NCBI GenBank assembly: GCA_035772785.1
Contig: JAOCPU010000001.1
Location: forward strand, 2,852,001 to 2,916,000
Direction of reading: 5' to 3'
Source of the DNA: Phlebiopsis flavidoalba
Taxonomy: Eukaryota; Basidiomycota; Agaricomycetes; Polyporales; Phanerochaetaceae
DNA length: 64,000 nucleotides
In this document: piece after piece, positions 49,378 through 59,519 of the stretch
Layout of the letters: each line of letters begins with the position of its first letter
How positions within the stretch are numbered: the first letter of the stretch is position 1
Notes under the pieces: generated by a model
What the model saw: the letters and a program-made list of their open reading frames with translations, nothing else
The model's database searches: none
Told to the model about the DNA's origin: nothing
Translations under genes and position numbers: made by a program

Positions 49378-51768
49378 ATGGACCAGGACGACTCGGACGA
49401 CTCGGACTCGGACAGTTGGGACTACACGTCAGTCGATCGCATTCCGCCTGTCAGAGCCTGCTCACGTACCTTTTGCATGATCACGGATAGATCTGCTGCA
49501 CACGTCGCCTTCCAGTGGAGCTCCTCGACATGATAGCTTGCGCCCAGTCACCCGACGAGTCACCGCGCATGTCGCACGAAAAGGAGCGTGTACGGGCCCG
49601 ATTGCACGCGGTGAGCCGACGATGGGCCGACCTTGTCCGTCCAGATCTGTGGCTGGAAGTGGAGATCAACTCCGATCGGCGCCTTCAGAGCCTTCGCGCC
49701 CTTTTCGACGCATCGCCGCCTTCGCCTTGGATACCGCTGTACGAGCTCATCCAAGTGATAAAAGTTCAATCATTATGGTCGTCGAAAGAAGCACCGTGGC
49801 TCCACCGTGTGCATTCTGCCCTCGCGTCCGCGCTCCCATATCACCCCAATATCTCCATCCACTTTCTGGGTCATCATGGCTCGGAGAGCGTTACGACGCG
49901 GGGTGTGATCTTCTTCCCCAGCTTGCCACGCACACTTCCATCTATCGACCGTCCTGTCCGCGAACTGTCGCTCCACAGTGTTCGTTTTTCGAGTTCCGCT
50001 GCATTCCTATGTTTGCTTGCGTCTTTTCCACAATTGGAGAGGTTGACATGCACCAGGCTGGAATGCGCCCGGTATATCCCTCCCCTTCCCTCGCCCGCCC
50101 CAGCTGCACCGCGGTTGCAAACGTTTAACATATCTTTCTATCAAGCTCAAGGATTGGGACGCAGGAATTGGTGGCAGCCAGAATTGGTGGCTACGACTCA
50201 TCGTCAGTCGATGGCCCCGCCTGGCTCAGGGAGATCCTCACAAGCCACGCTACCTATTGTCACGCCAGGAATCCGAAAATCGCATCACTAGGGTCGTTAG
50301 TAACCCTCTTCGCCTCAAAAAATGCGACTCCGTCCTCCCCAGGGTGTAGTACGGTATGAATCGGATGATTCGGACTGCTCCCAAGGGACGCAGTTGCCTG
50401 TGGGTACGTGAGGCTCTACATCTATCTGTGGGTTGCATCTAACGATTTATGTGCGCATTAGTGAAATTATATTTTTGGTAGCCCGGACATTTACCTCAAG
50501 ATCCGTTTTGCTCCAATAGATATCGTCCACGAAAACCTGCTTATCACCCACGCTGGCGTCCATGAAATCGAGGCCAGCGCATTCCTTATGCAAGCTTCAG
50601 CTGACCTCATCCCAGACTGGTACCCAAAGCTTCAGCTGTGGTTCGACTCTTTCGGCTGGAGCAGAGTCGCAGACGCTTTACGCTCCCTCGCGGAGCTCAA
50701 GACTTTTCGTTGGAATTTCAAAGCGCATACCTGGTACAACCAGGGTCTGATGGACAGATACCTGGGATTGGCCTTATTCAAGCATATTTCTGCCTTCGAC
50801 GAGGGTGGCTTGCGCAAGAAAATTCTCTTCAGGATCATGAAGTGGGAAGTTACAGATCAAGAATGGGTTTCATTTGATGAGTTGGTAAAGGACCTATCAA
50901 GAGGTCCAGATGCTGAGGCCGCCGCACAACATGATGTTGATATCCAGCTTAAGCTCGAAATGGGTACGTGCACCCTCCTTGATTATATTGCGAGCTCTAT
51001 GTTAACAGCTTGCGATTGTAGTCGAGAAACTGGCCTCAAGACTAGAAACGCTGAAGGCGAGCGTGATATGGCGCCCCCGCTAGAGATACCAAGGTTTCTC
51101 CACGGATAGGTTTGTCACTTCCATATCTTTCTTAATCACACTGCGAGCTTCAAGTTGACGGCCTACTGTTTCAGTCCAGGAACTGGCCCTGATAGTCAGA
51201 AGGCTGAAGGAGGGCGTGAAACCCCCCGACGGGCTCACACAAGCTGGCAGTGATGAGAATTCTTCACAGATAGGTTTGTCGCGCGTCTTTCTTGATCATA
51301 TTGCGAGCTCTAGGTTAACGAGCTAGTTTTTCAGACAAGGAACTGGCCCTGATAGTAGGGAGTCTGGAGGAGCGCCGCGGCGTGGAAGACTACCCGACCG
51401 CAATGACAAGGCTGCGGTCAAGGCCGCGAACTTGGCCGAATTGGCTTGCAGGAAGGAGGAATATGCATGGATAAGTTTGTTGCTCAGGCATATTTTTCTT
51501 CATTATAGTACGGGCTCTCAGTTGACAGCAAGCTGTTTCAGACAATCAACTAGCCCCCAAAATGCGGAGGCTGAAGAAGTACGTGATGCACCCCGACGGG
51601 CTCACACAAGCTAACATTGACAAGAGTTCAGCGTGGATAGGTTGTCGTCGCTTCAGCATCTTCCTTAACTATACTACGATCTCTAAGTTGACAACTTGCG
51701 TTCCAGTCAAGGAATTTTGGCCGCCTGATGGTGAGGCAGCTGGAGGGGGGGGGGCAAGGGCTCGGTAG
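49378..51768 (+). CDS. F-box-like protein, copy 5, with tandem tail exons
   Basis: Starts MDQDDSDDSDSDSWDYTSVD, then after a frame change PVELLDMIACAQSP (F-box-like) and AVSRRWADLVRPDLWLEV. The middle has FFPSLPRTLPSIDRPVREL, VRFSSSAAFLCLLASFPQL and LECARYIPPLPS. An intron lies at 50404–50461. Exon 2 reads FGWSRVADALRSLAELKTF, DEGGLRKKILFRIMKWEV and EWVSFDELVKDLSRGPDAE. The 3' end then has five introns of about 58–67 bp (50964–51021, 51110–51174, 51274–51334, 51475–51541, 51641–51706). Between them are exons beginning VEKLASRLETLK, VQELALIVRRLKEG, DKELALIVGSLEER and DNQLAPKMRRLKKYV, and finally VKEFWPPDGEAAGGG with a stop at 51768. Confidence 0.7.
50964..51768 (+). repeat. tandem exon–intron units in F-box-like copy 5
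   Basis: Units of about 150–200 bp, each an intron (GTTTGTC-type donor, GCGAGCTCT and GTTGAC/GTTAAC motifs, TTTCAG-type acceptor) plus one exon. Three units share PPDGLTQAG-like or HPDGLTQAN-like endings followed by a GGATAG or similar border. Most introns interrupt codons after the first base, so units can be added or lost without changing frame. Confidence 0.75.
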
Positions 51769-53290
51769 TGTTGTCTGAAGCTGAAGGTAGTCGCATGTCG
51801 GCTTGCCTCCACAACCTTCACCCAAACCACTTCCCACCCCCACGTTGCGTCGCGACCACTGCAGTATCCGGCCGCGGTTTTCCGTCTATGTGGACCTTCC
51901 CGTACTTTATGACGCAATATAATCACAAATAAGCCCCCCGAAAGCGACTTTCTGCCTCCTACTTACTAGGCAATCTTTTGGTTGCTTGAGTGTCGGGATA
52001 AACTGGTGGCGCCCTTGGCCTGGTCTTTTTGGCGGGGATCATGAGGTGCATTTACGTTGACGTTGGAATGAGGCAGCGAGGTCCGAGGATAAGTACCTGA
52101 CTTCCCCCACAACACCTATGTCCTCTGTACCTCACGCGCGCGAGACTCGTTCCGGAACAGCAACTCTGGCTGCATTATCAGACCACATTATTAAACATAA
52201 TATGAATCACTACCGGTGCTACGCTTTTATCAAGCCATCCTGCTATGACTGTTGCGAGATGAGGTAGGGTGCTTGTACTCTGGCCGGGCGTAGCACGCCT
52301 CAAAGTGAAGGAGGTAGCTGAAGGAGACCTCCACCCAACCTTCATCTTCATCTCCCGAAAACATTAGGGTCCGGTGTGACACATGCCGATGGGGCCCACA
52401 CACACTGGCAGTGAGGAAAGTCCTGCATTGATAGGTTTGTCGCTTCACTTCTTGACGTGGAATTCCATAGCACCCTCATCACGAGTGAATGTCTTTGTAG
52501 AATCTGATCCGAATTCGAGCTGGTTCCATCGGAGTGACGACGCGTCAGGTAGCGCTGTGCTGCAATAGGGGCCTGGAGCAATTGTGCAAACACTTTCATC
52601 ATATTACTCAGTTACCGTTCACACTTTGCTCTCCGTCACTCCTCTTTGTATATCATGGGAAAGATTTGGCTTAATTACGATTTATGAATAATAAATTTAT
52701 GAATAATAAATCGTTTCCAATGCATGTTTGGGTATTGGGGTTCTCTTCCTAACCCAAAATTTCGTAGTAAGCGTGGGAAAGTGTGAATTTTGTTACCGTT
52801 CGATTCAAAATTGAGCGTTCCTTGGGCGCTGCCAACCTTAACCCTAGGGTTTCCAATACAAATTTGAATCAAAACTTGTCCGATTTTCTGACATTGTCGT
52901 ACATGGATCTGGCTTCTGAATATTGCTACTAACTATGGCAGACCCCTGAAACTACCCCCCGCTCAAGTCGTTACGCTAAGCGCCCGATGTTTTCGACTCC
53001 TGCAGCTCGCACAAACTTCGACGAACTTTCGTTCCAGAATTAGCGCCCGTATGTCCGCCGCCTTATCTTGCGAAGTACATACTCTTTGTCGTTAGTGAGT
53101 ATTTAGTGATAACTGAAATGTTTCTCTTTGGTCACAAATATATTATTTAACCTATGTGCCTTTGCTAACATCATAATCGACGCCAATGAGTCCATGTTTC
53201 TGCATTTTGCCCAGTTTCGGCGTTCTCCGTGGACCGGTGCGGCGCCAAAAAAACGGTTTTGATGGCTTCTTTTTGCTTTCGGACAGTACA
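51769..53290. other. 3' flank of copy 5; no further gene recognised
   Basis: Apart from the stray unit at 52.3–52.45 kb, no coding homology. At 52676–52712 a direct repeat of TTTATGAATAATAAA is embedded in a partial palindrome. At 52843 AACCCTAGGGTT is a 12-bp palindrome. Confidence 0.4.
52290..52450 (+). repeat. stray tail-exon unit downstream of copy 5
   Basis: Carries GGGCCCACACACACTGGCAG, GATAGGTTTGTCGCTTC and a frame MPMGPTHTGSEESPALI that matches the exon ends at 51.27 and 51.64 kb. It lies about 600 bp beyond the last in-array unit, so it may be an unused or decayed unit. Confidence 0.5.
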
Positions 53291-53589
53291 GGCGGCACAG
53301 GAAAATCCAGCCGTTACATAACAATGTACTCCTAGATAACAGCCATTAATAGCAGTAACAGAGTAACAGTTGAATGACCCAAATTTTCTGTCAGTTTGTT
53401 ATCCTGTTCATTTGTATATTCATTTGCTCATTTGGCACAACAGTTGTCATACTGCACTAGCATGCTCATTAGCAAGGATTTTTCTGGGATGCCATTCCAC
53501 TACTCAATTGCACTAGTATACATGTAGACATTGTAATTATGGAGGGTTTGTTGCAACTGTCCAGGGGTGTACTAAAAACCTAACGTGTC

Positions 53590-53945
53590 CCGAGTATCCG
53601 TCGAGACTGTGCTTGTCGTGTTGTGTTTGGCCTTGTTGCGGCCAGTCCTCGTTGTGCTGGGTTCGGCCTTGTCATGGCCGTCCTTGTTGCGGCCGTCCTC
53701 GTTGCGCTGGGTTCGGCCTCATCGCGGCTGTCCTCGTCGTGCTGGGCTCAGCCTTGTCGCGGCTGGCCTTAGTCGCGGCTGTCCTTGTTCGCAGCCGTCC
53801 TCGTTGCGCTGGATTCGGCCTCGTCGCGGCCGTCCTCGTTGCAGCCATCCTCGTCGTGCTGGGTTCGGCCTCGTCGCGGCCGCCCTCATTGCGGCCGTCC
53901 TCGTCGCGCTGAGGGCTCAGCCTTGTTGCGGCCGGCCTCATCGCA
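53590..53945 (+). repeat. minisatellite of element C, left part
   Basis: Imperfect tandem units built on GGCCGTCCTCGTTGC and GCTGGGTTCGGCCTCGTCGC. Long open frames across it are by-products of a repeat length divisible by three. Related arrays occur at 56.46–56.84, 57.30–57.51, 58.24–58.44 and (inverse) 35.28–35.60 kb. Confidence 0.85.
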
Positions 53946-53946
53946 T

Positions 53947-56450
53947 CAGGCGTGGATGTAGCCGATATATATTATAGGCCTATTGCTAGAGCGCTCTGTG
54001 ATGCATTTTAGGGCTATACTTCAGTACTGCCTTTGGCTAGCTAGCATCCCTTATTCTAGAATGAGGGATAGGCATATGTCGAAAAATACCGAAAATATTC
54101 TGGGTGGTAGAGCCATCAAAAAACAAACCATATGTCAGTAAAACAGTTTTGTATATGTTTTGATGGGAGGGAGCTATGAGGCAAAATAGAGTTTTCTACA
54201 ATATGCAACCCCATGGAATTGCGGGAAAAAGCGCTCAAAAAGCGCCAGGAACCGGTTCCCATCAAAAAGCTTTGTGATTTCTTTCTTACTGCACTGATGG
54301 TGCCTGCTTCCAGATAGGCTTCCCCAGATCTTGCTTCCATCAAAATAGATTAGATCTTGATGGGCCAGCTCCTGGCATTATATTCCGCTTTTCCTGCCCA
54401 TTTCTGCTGCTATTCCTGCCCTCCCCTTTCGTTCCCCTCCATTCTTTTATGTAGGTTATATAGATATACATCTGTAGAGCTCAGAACTCAATTTTTGAGA
54501 GGTTCCATGATGTGCAGGGGCCACAATAAAATAAATACTATTATAATTAATAAAAAGCGGTCAAATGGCACATTGGGGGGTATACCCTGGGGAAATGGGG
54601 GCCTAAAAATGGGCGGTTATGATGCCTGCCATTGTATAGGCATACATTGGGGCAATACAGAAATGAGGTTTGGAAGCTATCCAAGCACATGGGAACAATA
54701 GGGATATATATTATTCTGGGGGGGAAAAGCGGAAAAATAATATTTGGGCAGCTTCCCTTGGGGGTATTATTGTTCTGGGGGGGTCGTTTGTAACTATCTA
54801 GAATACTCATATAGCATTGGGATAGTGTATATACAACGCTGGAACACCAGGGGACCAATACAGCACATGCTACATCCTGATATATACCCCAAAATGGGGG
54901 TACCCAGCATAAAAGCGAAAATGCGGATTTACCCCTGGGCTCTACAGCGGTGGGATACCTTCTGGCTGTTGTCTATATACTATATACATGTAGGAAACAT
55001 GTGTAGAATTAGTTCATGGAGGTTTATAACAACTTCCCCAGGTGCTGCAGCCCTTAAACCCAAAAAAAAAGCGTCATTTAGGGTTTACAAAAAGCGAAAA
55101 CATGTGCACCTATTCACACACAGGGCAGTATAATTTACTTCCAGCTATAGAACACATCCTACATAGTGCCCACACATGCTACAATTTAGTTTACATCAAT
55201 CCCCCAAGTGGGTGGAAAGATGTGCTAGTGTTACAACAGAATGCATGGGGTCAACATGAATCTCTGTACAATTACACAACTTCCTGTCTGTTTCTATGCT
55301 CTGGCAGCCTGTACATGTTCCCTCCTTTCGCAAATTTGGATATAAAGGGTTTTCAGGGGTGTAGAATACGATGGAGATATCAGCTAAGCTTCATTTTTAC
55401 TGCAATACCATGATTTGGGCTTAACCCTAAAATCCGAAAATAAGCGCGAGAATAATCGACCAAGATCTGGAGAATCGCACTAGCTACAGGCATCCCATTG
55501 CTTCCACAATTTATCTTGCATGTACTAGGCAACCTATAGGATACTTTCCATCCGCTCAGAATAGTATATTATTGATCTGGGGGGTATAGGAGGAGTAGCC
55601 ATCAATTCCGCAAAAATATGTTCCCAAACATTGATATCATGTTAAATCCTTTGATCTACATGGTGGAAATACTTTAATATAGTGTATCTACATGGGGGAA
55701 ATTGCCCAGAAACAATCCCCAATCAATAGGAAGCAATGCCCCCTCCCCAGTCCCCCAGATTTCGAAAAATACCCGGAAATTCGAAACAATTCCCAGGATA
55801 ATGGGAATGTGTCAGATAATGTTCCTATGTTATGGGAATACTCAGGAAACATATAGGAGCTTAAATGAGAAGCAGCAAGGCCAGGGGAATGCAGGGGAAC
55901 CCAGGGGTACCCTATTGAAAATCGCGAAAAAAGCGAAATAAAATCGGATTAATATTGGTAGCACCCCTGGCAGGCCAAATATGGGAATTCTGTTCGGTGA
56001 GCATGTTCCAAACATACATAGGTACTTAAACTACAATACAGCGCCCTAAATAAGCAAGGGGGAAGCTGGGGGAGCAACCCCAAATGCCCAGCCCAAAAAG
56101 CGGAATTGATGGGAAGCGGATTGCCATCAATTCTGAGCCCAATCCGGCAAGTGGCAGCCCCTGGGCCTAGCCCAGGGACCAGCCCGCACTTTCCGCATTC
56201 GGGCGCTTATTTTGCGAAAAAAGAGTCGGGCTCCGAAAATGTACTTTTGCGAATAGCTCCTCCAGTTTCCCATCAAAACATACAATTCTGGTATGTTTGG
56301 AATGCCCTGAGTGATGGCTACAACATTGGTTTTTGACCCCCTTTCTAGAATAACGGGCTGCCACAGCTTTACTGAGGGATAGTCCCAAAGAGCATCAACG
56401 GGAAATTGATGAAATAGTCCTATAATATATACTGGTTACATAGTCTGGTG
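53947..56450. mobile_element. element D: 2.5-kb TIR transposon, non-autonomous
   Basis: Left end CAGGCGTGGATGTAGCCG and the inverse of the right end CACCAGACTATGTAACC both run into ATATATTATAGG-(C/A)-CTATT. Similarity continues for about 110 bp to TTATTCTAGAA. Flanked by a 7-bp direct repeat ATCGCAT (53940–53946, 56451–56457). The interior is AT-rich and scattered with (A)AAAAGCG motifs and CCCCTGGG-like tracts, and holds no recognisable protein. A 7–8 bp duplication and CA-starting ends fit hAT-like or KDZ-like elements. The class is inference. Confidence 0.8.
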
Positions 56451-56457
56451 ATCGCAT

Positions 56458-56840
56458 TGTGTTCGGCCTTGTCGCGGCCGTCCTCTTCGCAAACCATACT
56501 AGTTCGCGGTCGTGTTTGGCCTCGTTGCAGCCGTCCTCCGGTCGTGCTGGTCAGTGGTTCGGCCTTGTCGCGGCTGTCCTCGTCGTGCTGGGCTCGGCCC
56601 TTGTCGCCGGCCGGGCCTCATCGCGGCTGTCCTTGTCGCAGCCGTCCTCGTCGCGCTGGATTCGGGCCTCGTCGCGGCTGGCCTCGTTGCGGCTGTCCTC
56701 GTTGCGACCGTCCTCGTTGCGGCCGTCCTCGTTGTGGCCATCCTCGTTGCGCTGGGTTCGGCCTCGTCGCAGCCAGTCCTCATTGCGGCCGTTTTTCCCT
56801 CCTCGTCGCGCTGGGCTCAGCCTTGTCGTGGCCGGCAACT
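56458..56840 (+). repeat. minisatellite of element C, middle part
   Basis: Starts TGTGTTCGGCCTTGTCGCGG and TCCTCTTCGC, almost identical to the start of the array at 57306, then continues in GCCGTCCTCGTTGCG units to the left border of element E. Confidence 0.85.
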
Positions 56841-56842
56841 TA

Positions 56843-57290
56843 AAGCTCTGCACGAGTCTACCCGCGGATCGACTCGGATCCGTACCCGCGGGTCAGTGGC
56901 ATTTCTAAGGCCTGACCCAGATCCACATGGGTATTTGGGCACAGATCACCTGTGACCCACGAGTCCAAGTCTTGCGAGTCTGGGTCACGGGTCTACCTGT
57001 CAGAAATACTTTAAGACAAAGGCTGACATGGCTATAGTGAGGTATGTATGACATGCTATATACTATATATGATATTGATAATGGCATAGGTATGCTTGAA
57101 ACATGCATACAAGTATTATATGAGCAAATCTATAAATACCCATGGGTTTTCTCAAATCCAAACCCTTGACCCAGATCTGCCACTGACTCATGGCCACAGG
57201 TGACTCGGATCCACGGATCAGTATACCCACGGGTTTTCCCACGGCTCTACCCACAAGTACCCATGGGTGACCCAGACTCGTGCAGAGCTT
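56843..57290. mobile_element. element E: 448-bp MITE
   Basis: Perfect terminal inverted repeats of at least 15 bp, AAGCTCTGCACGAGT … ACTCGTGCAGAGCTT, flanked on both sides by TA (56841–56842, 57291–57292). Several inner blocks are also mirrored: CGACTCGGATCC with CCCGCGGGT on the left, GACTCGGATCCACGG with ACCCACGGGT on the right. It has no coding capacity. The TA duplication suggests a Tc1/mariner-type partner. Confidence 0.85.
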
Positions 57291-57292
57291 TA

Positions 57293-57515
57293 GCCTGGCC
57301 TCATCGCATTGTGTTTGGCCTTGTCGCGGCCGTCCTCTTCGCGACCATACTAGGTCGCGTCGTGTTCATCGAAGGCCTCGTCGCAGCCGTCCTCGTCGTG
57401 CTGGGTTCGGCCTCGTCGCGGCTGTCCTCGTCGTGCTGGGCTCCGAGTCAGCCTTGTCGCGGCCAGCCTTGTCGCAGCTGTCCTTGTCGCAGCTGTCCTC
57501 GTTGCGCTGGGAGTG
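57293..57515 (+). repeat. minisatellite of element C, right part
   Basis: Continues the same unit type to the right of element E. Its beginning, GGCCTCATCGCATTGTGTTTGG, is an unoccupied version of the site that element D entered. Confidence 0.8.
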
Positions 57516-58239
57516 CGTCACACGCAAACCCGTGGCCTGTATGCATGACCAAGCGGCCGTTGGCGGTGCGTCGACACATCTAGAGTGTATTCAATTATGA
57601 AAAGATGACCCGTCTTTGCTCCCACATCAGGGAAAATCCAGCCATTATATAACATTATTTAACAAAGGAACCCTCAGCGAACAACCATTAACAAATGAAT
57701 GTTTGCCAATCATTCATGAACAACGTACCCTTTGTTCTGTTGTTTTGTTTGTTTGCTGTGTTCGCTGGTCTGTTTCTGGTTCGCTGGTTTGTTCACTGGT
57801 TGTTGTCGCCAGCTATTAGGCAGTCATTATCTTGTTTTCAAAATTCATGTATTCATCATATTTATTCTCTTATTCATGTCATTAATTCATTTTGTTGTTA
57901 ATCAATTTCTGGCATTCAGTTGTTTTACTATTATACAGTTTATATAGTTTTTCTTTGTTATTGTGTATTTGAACATTTGCCTGATTAATGCATTAGGTGG
58001 TTTCTAAATTAGTCCTACCCATCGACCATCAGTCCACCACTAGATCACACTGATATGCATGTAAACATTGAATACAATTATAAAGAAATAGTACAAAGTT
58101 CAGGCATTGGCCCTTTGTCATACTCTAGTCAGCCTTGTTTTGTACTTTTTGTGTGCGTTGTCGGCCTTGTCCTCAGCACATTGCGGTCGGCTCCATTGCG
58201 GCCGTCCTCGCCACGTCACGCATGTCCTTGTCATGTCAC

Positions 58240-58440
58240 CCTTGTCGTCGCGTCCTCGTACGTCGTGGTCCTCGTTGCGTTGTGGTCCTCGTTGCGTCAT
58301 GGCTCCTCGTCGCGTCGTGGTCCTCATCGCGTCGTGTGGTCCTCGTCGCGTCGTGTTCCTCGTCGCGTCGTGGTCCTCGTCGCGTCGTGGTCCTCGTCGC
58401 GTCCGTGGTCCCTCGTCGCGTCGTGGTCCTCGTCGCGACA
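58240..58440 (+). repeat. 17-bp minisatellite in copy B
   Basis: Tandem TCCTCGTCGCGTCGTGG units with small variants, giving Arg/Ser/Val-rich frames on both strands that I regard as artefacts. Confidence 0.85.
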
Positions 58441-59015
58441 CCTGCGTCGTGGCGTCGGCGTCGTGCTCATTATGTCGGGGATGTTTATACGTGACCGTCC
58501 TCGTCTCTCGTCGCGGATATCCTCGACATGTCGTGGTCGTCATCATTGTGACGCCGGTCGTCGGGTCATGGTTGTCTTCGTCCGCTTGTTCTAGTCTTAT
58601 ATCAGATTCTTGTAATGTGGTGCACGGTCGCCATACATATCGTGTGTGCGCGCGTCCCAGTGGGAGTATGTGGCCGCCGTGCGCGCACCGTCGGCGTGGG
58701 TTCATCCAGCCACACGGTAGTCGACGGGGCACCCTGTCCGGGCCAGGAGCGAGTCGTTGGCCTGCACACGCAATCAAACGGCCGGTCTTGGCTCCCCAGG
58801 TGTGTTCGGAAATCGCTTGTGCACATGGGATGGGGGGCCTTGGACTGGAGGGGATAGCGGGGTAACAGTGGGAACTCACCTGAAGCCGCCGAGCTGGCGA
58901 GCTCGCCGCAGCGGACAACAGACGTAAATTAAAAATGGTTTGCTTACCTCTTTAGAGAGTTCATGTGCTCTTGAAATCCGTCTGGTAGAGTACTTGGGGC
59001 CGCGGTCGCGAGATT

Positions 59016-59519
59016 TCAGCTTGGTGTGCGCGCGCGAGAGCCAGCTGCGCACCTGTGACCAACGAGCCCGCAGTATCCACCCCCATACCATCTCATGACT
59101 GCATGACTTGCACGCATTGACTCTTCCTTGCGATGCTCGCTGAGTGGCGAGCATTGCCGTTCTTGAACTGGCGGGGCCAATGTTGTTGAGACCGAGCGTG
59201 CGCGTGTTGAACGGCGCTGGACGGGGAGAGCGGCGTTGAAACGAGGGACGGAGGTGGGCAGGAAGTTTACAGACTCCCATAGGAAGTCTCTGAGTGGGAG
59301 CGAAAGCAACACAGGCCGCCGTTCTCGCGAACGACGGCGGAGGATGGGGGCGAGAGCGAGAACGTCACGGGCGCTCCGGACTTGAACATCGACGCGTGAG
59401 CGCAAGCGCCCTGCTGGCTTTCCGCTCCGCCTCCATCGTCGGCCGTCGTTCGCGAGAACGGCGGTTCCCCTCTTCCCGTCTTGCACAAGGGCCCCTTTGG
59501 GGGCACTTGATGGACTCAT
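59016..59519 (-). CDS. conserved open frame inside transposon B, unknown
   Basis: A 167-residue frame containing AVLANDGRRWRRSGKPAGRL, RVDVQVRSARDVLALAPIL and RRRSRERRPVLLSLPL. It is alignable for more than 80 residues with the frame at 34262–34621 in copy A. Very Arg/Ser-rich, with no known domain. Low-complexity GC-rich DNA may explain the openness. Confidence 0.25.
   Translation of the reverse strand: MSPSSAPKGALVQDGKRGTAVLANDGRRWRRSGKPAGRLRSRVDVQVRSARDVLALAPILRRRSRERRPVLLSLPLRDFLWESVNFLPTSVPRFNAALPVQRRSTRARSVSTTLAPPVQERQCSPLSEHRKEESMRASHAVMRWYGGGYCGLVGHRCAAGSRARTPS

Noticed and set aside
53585..53977. Long hydrophobic, Val/Leu-rich frames over the minisatellite
   Set aside because: The unit length keeps several frames open at once on both strands. 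There is no start context and no conserved frame between arrays at 53.6, 56.5, 57.3 and 58.3 kb.
54357..55133. Transposase gene inside element D
   Set aside because: Two plus-strand frames (114 and 129 residues) lack any transposase motif, and their starts and composition reflect the AT-rich, G-tract-rich DNA.
53590..58440. CRISPR-like array
   Set aside because: Units are contiguous and imperfect without unique spacers, and the sequence is clearly eukaryotic.
58107..58918. Overlapping frames of 250–266 residues on both strands
   Set aside because: They run across the 17-bp minisatellite and GC-rich core of transposon B. Openness follows from composition and repeat length, with no protein motif.
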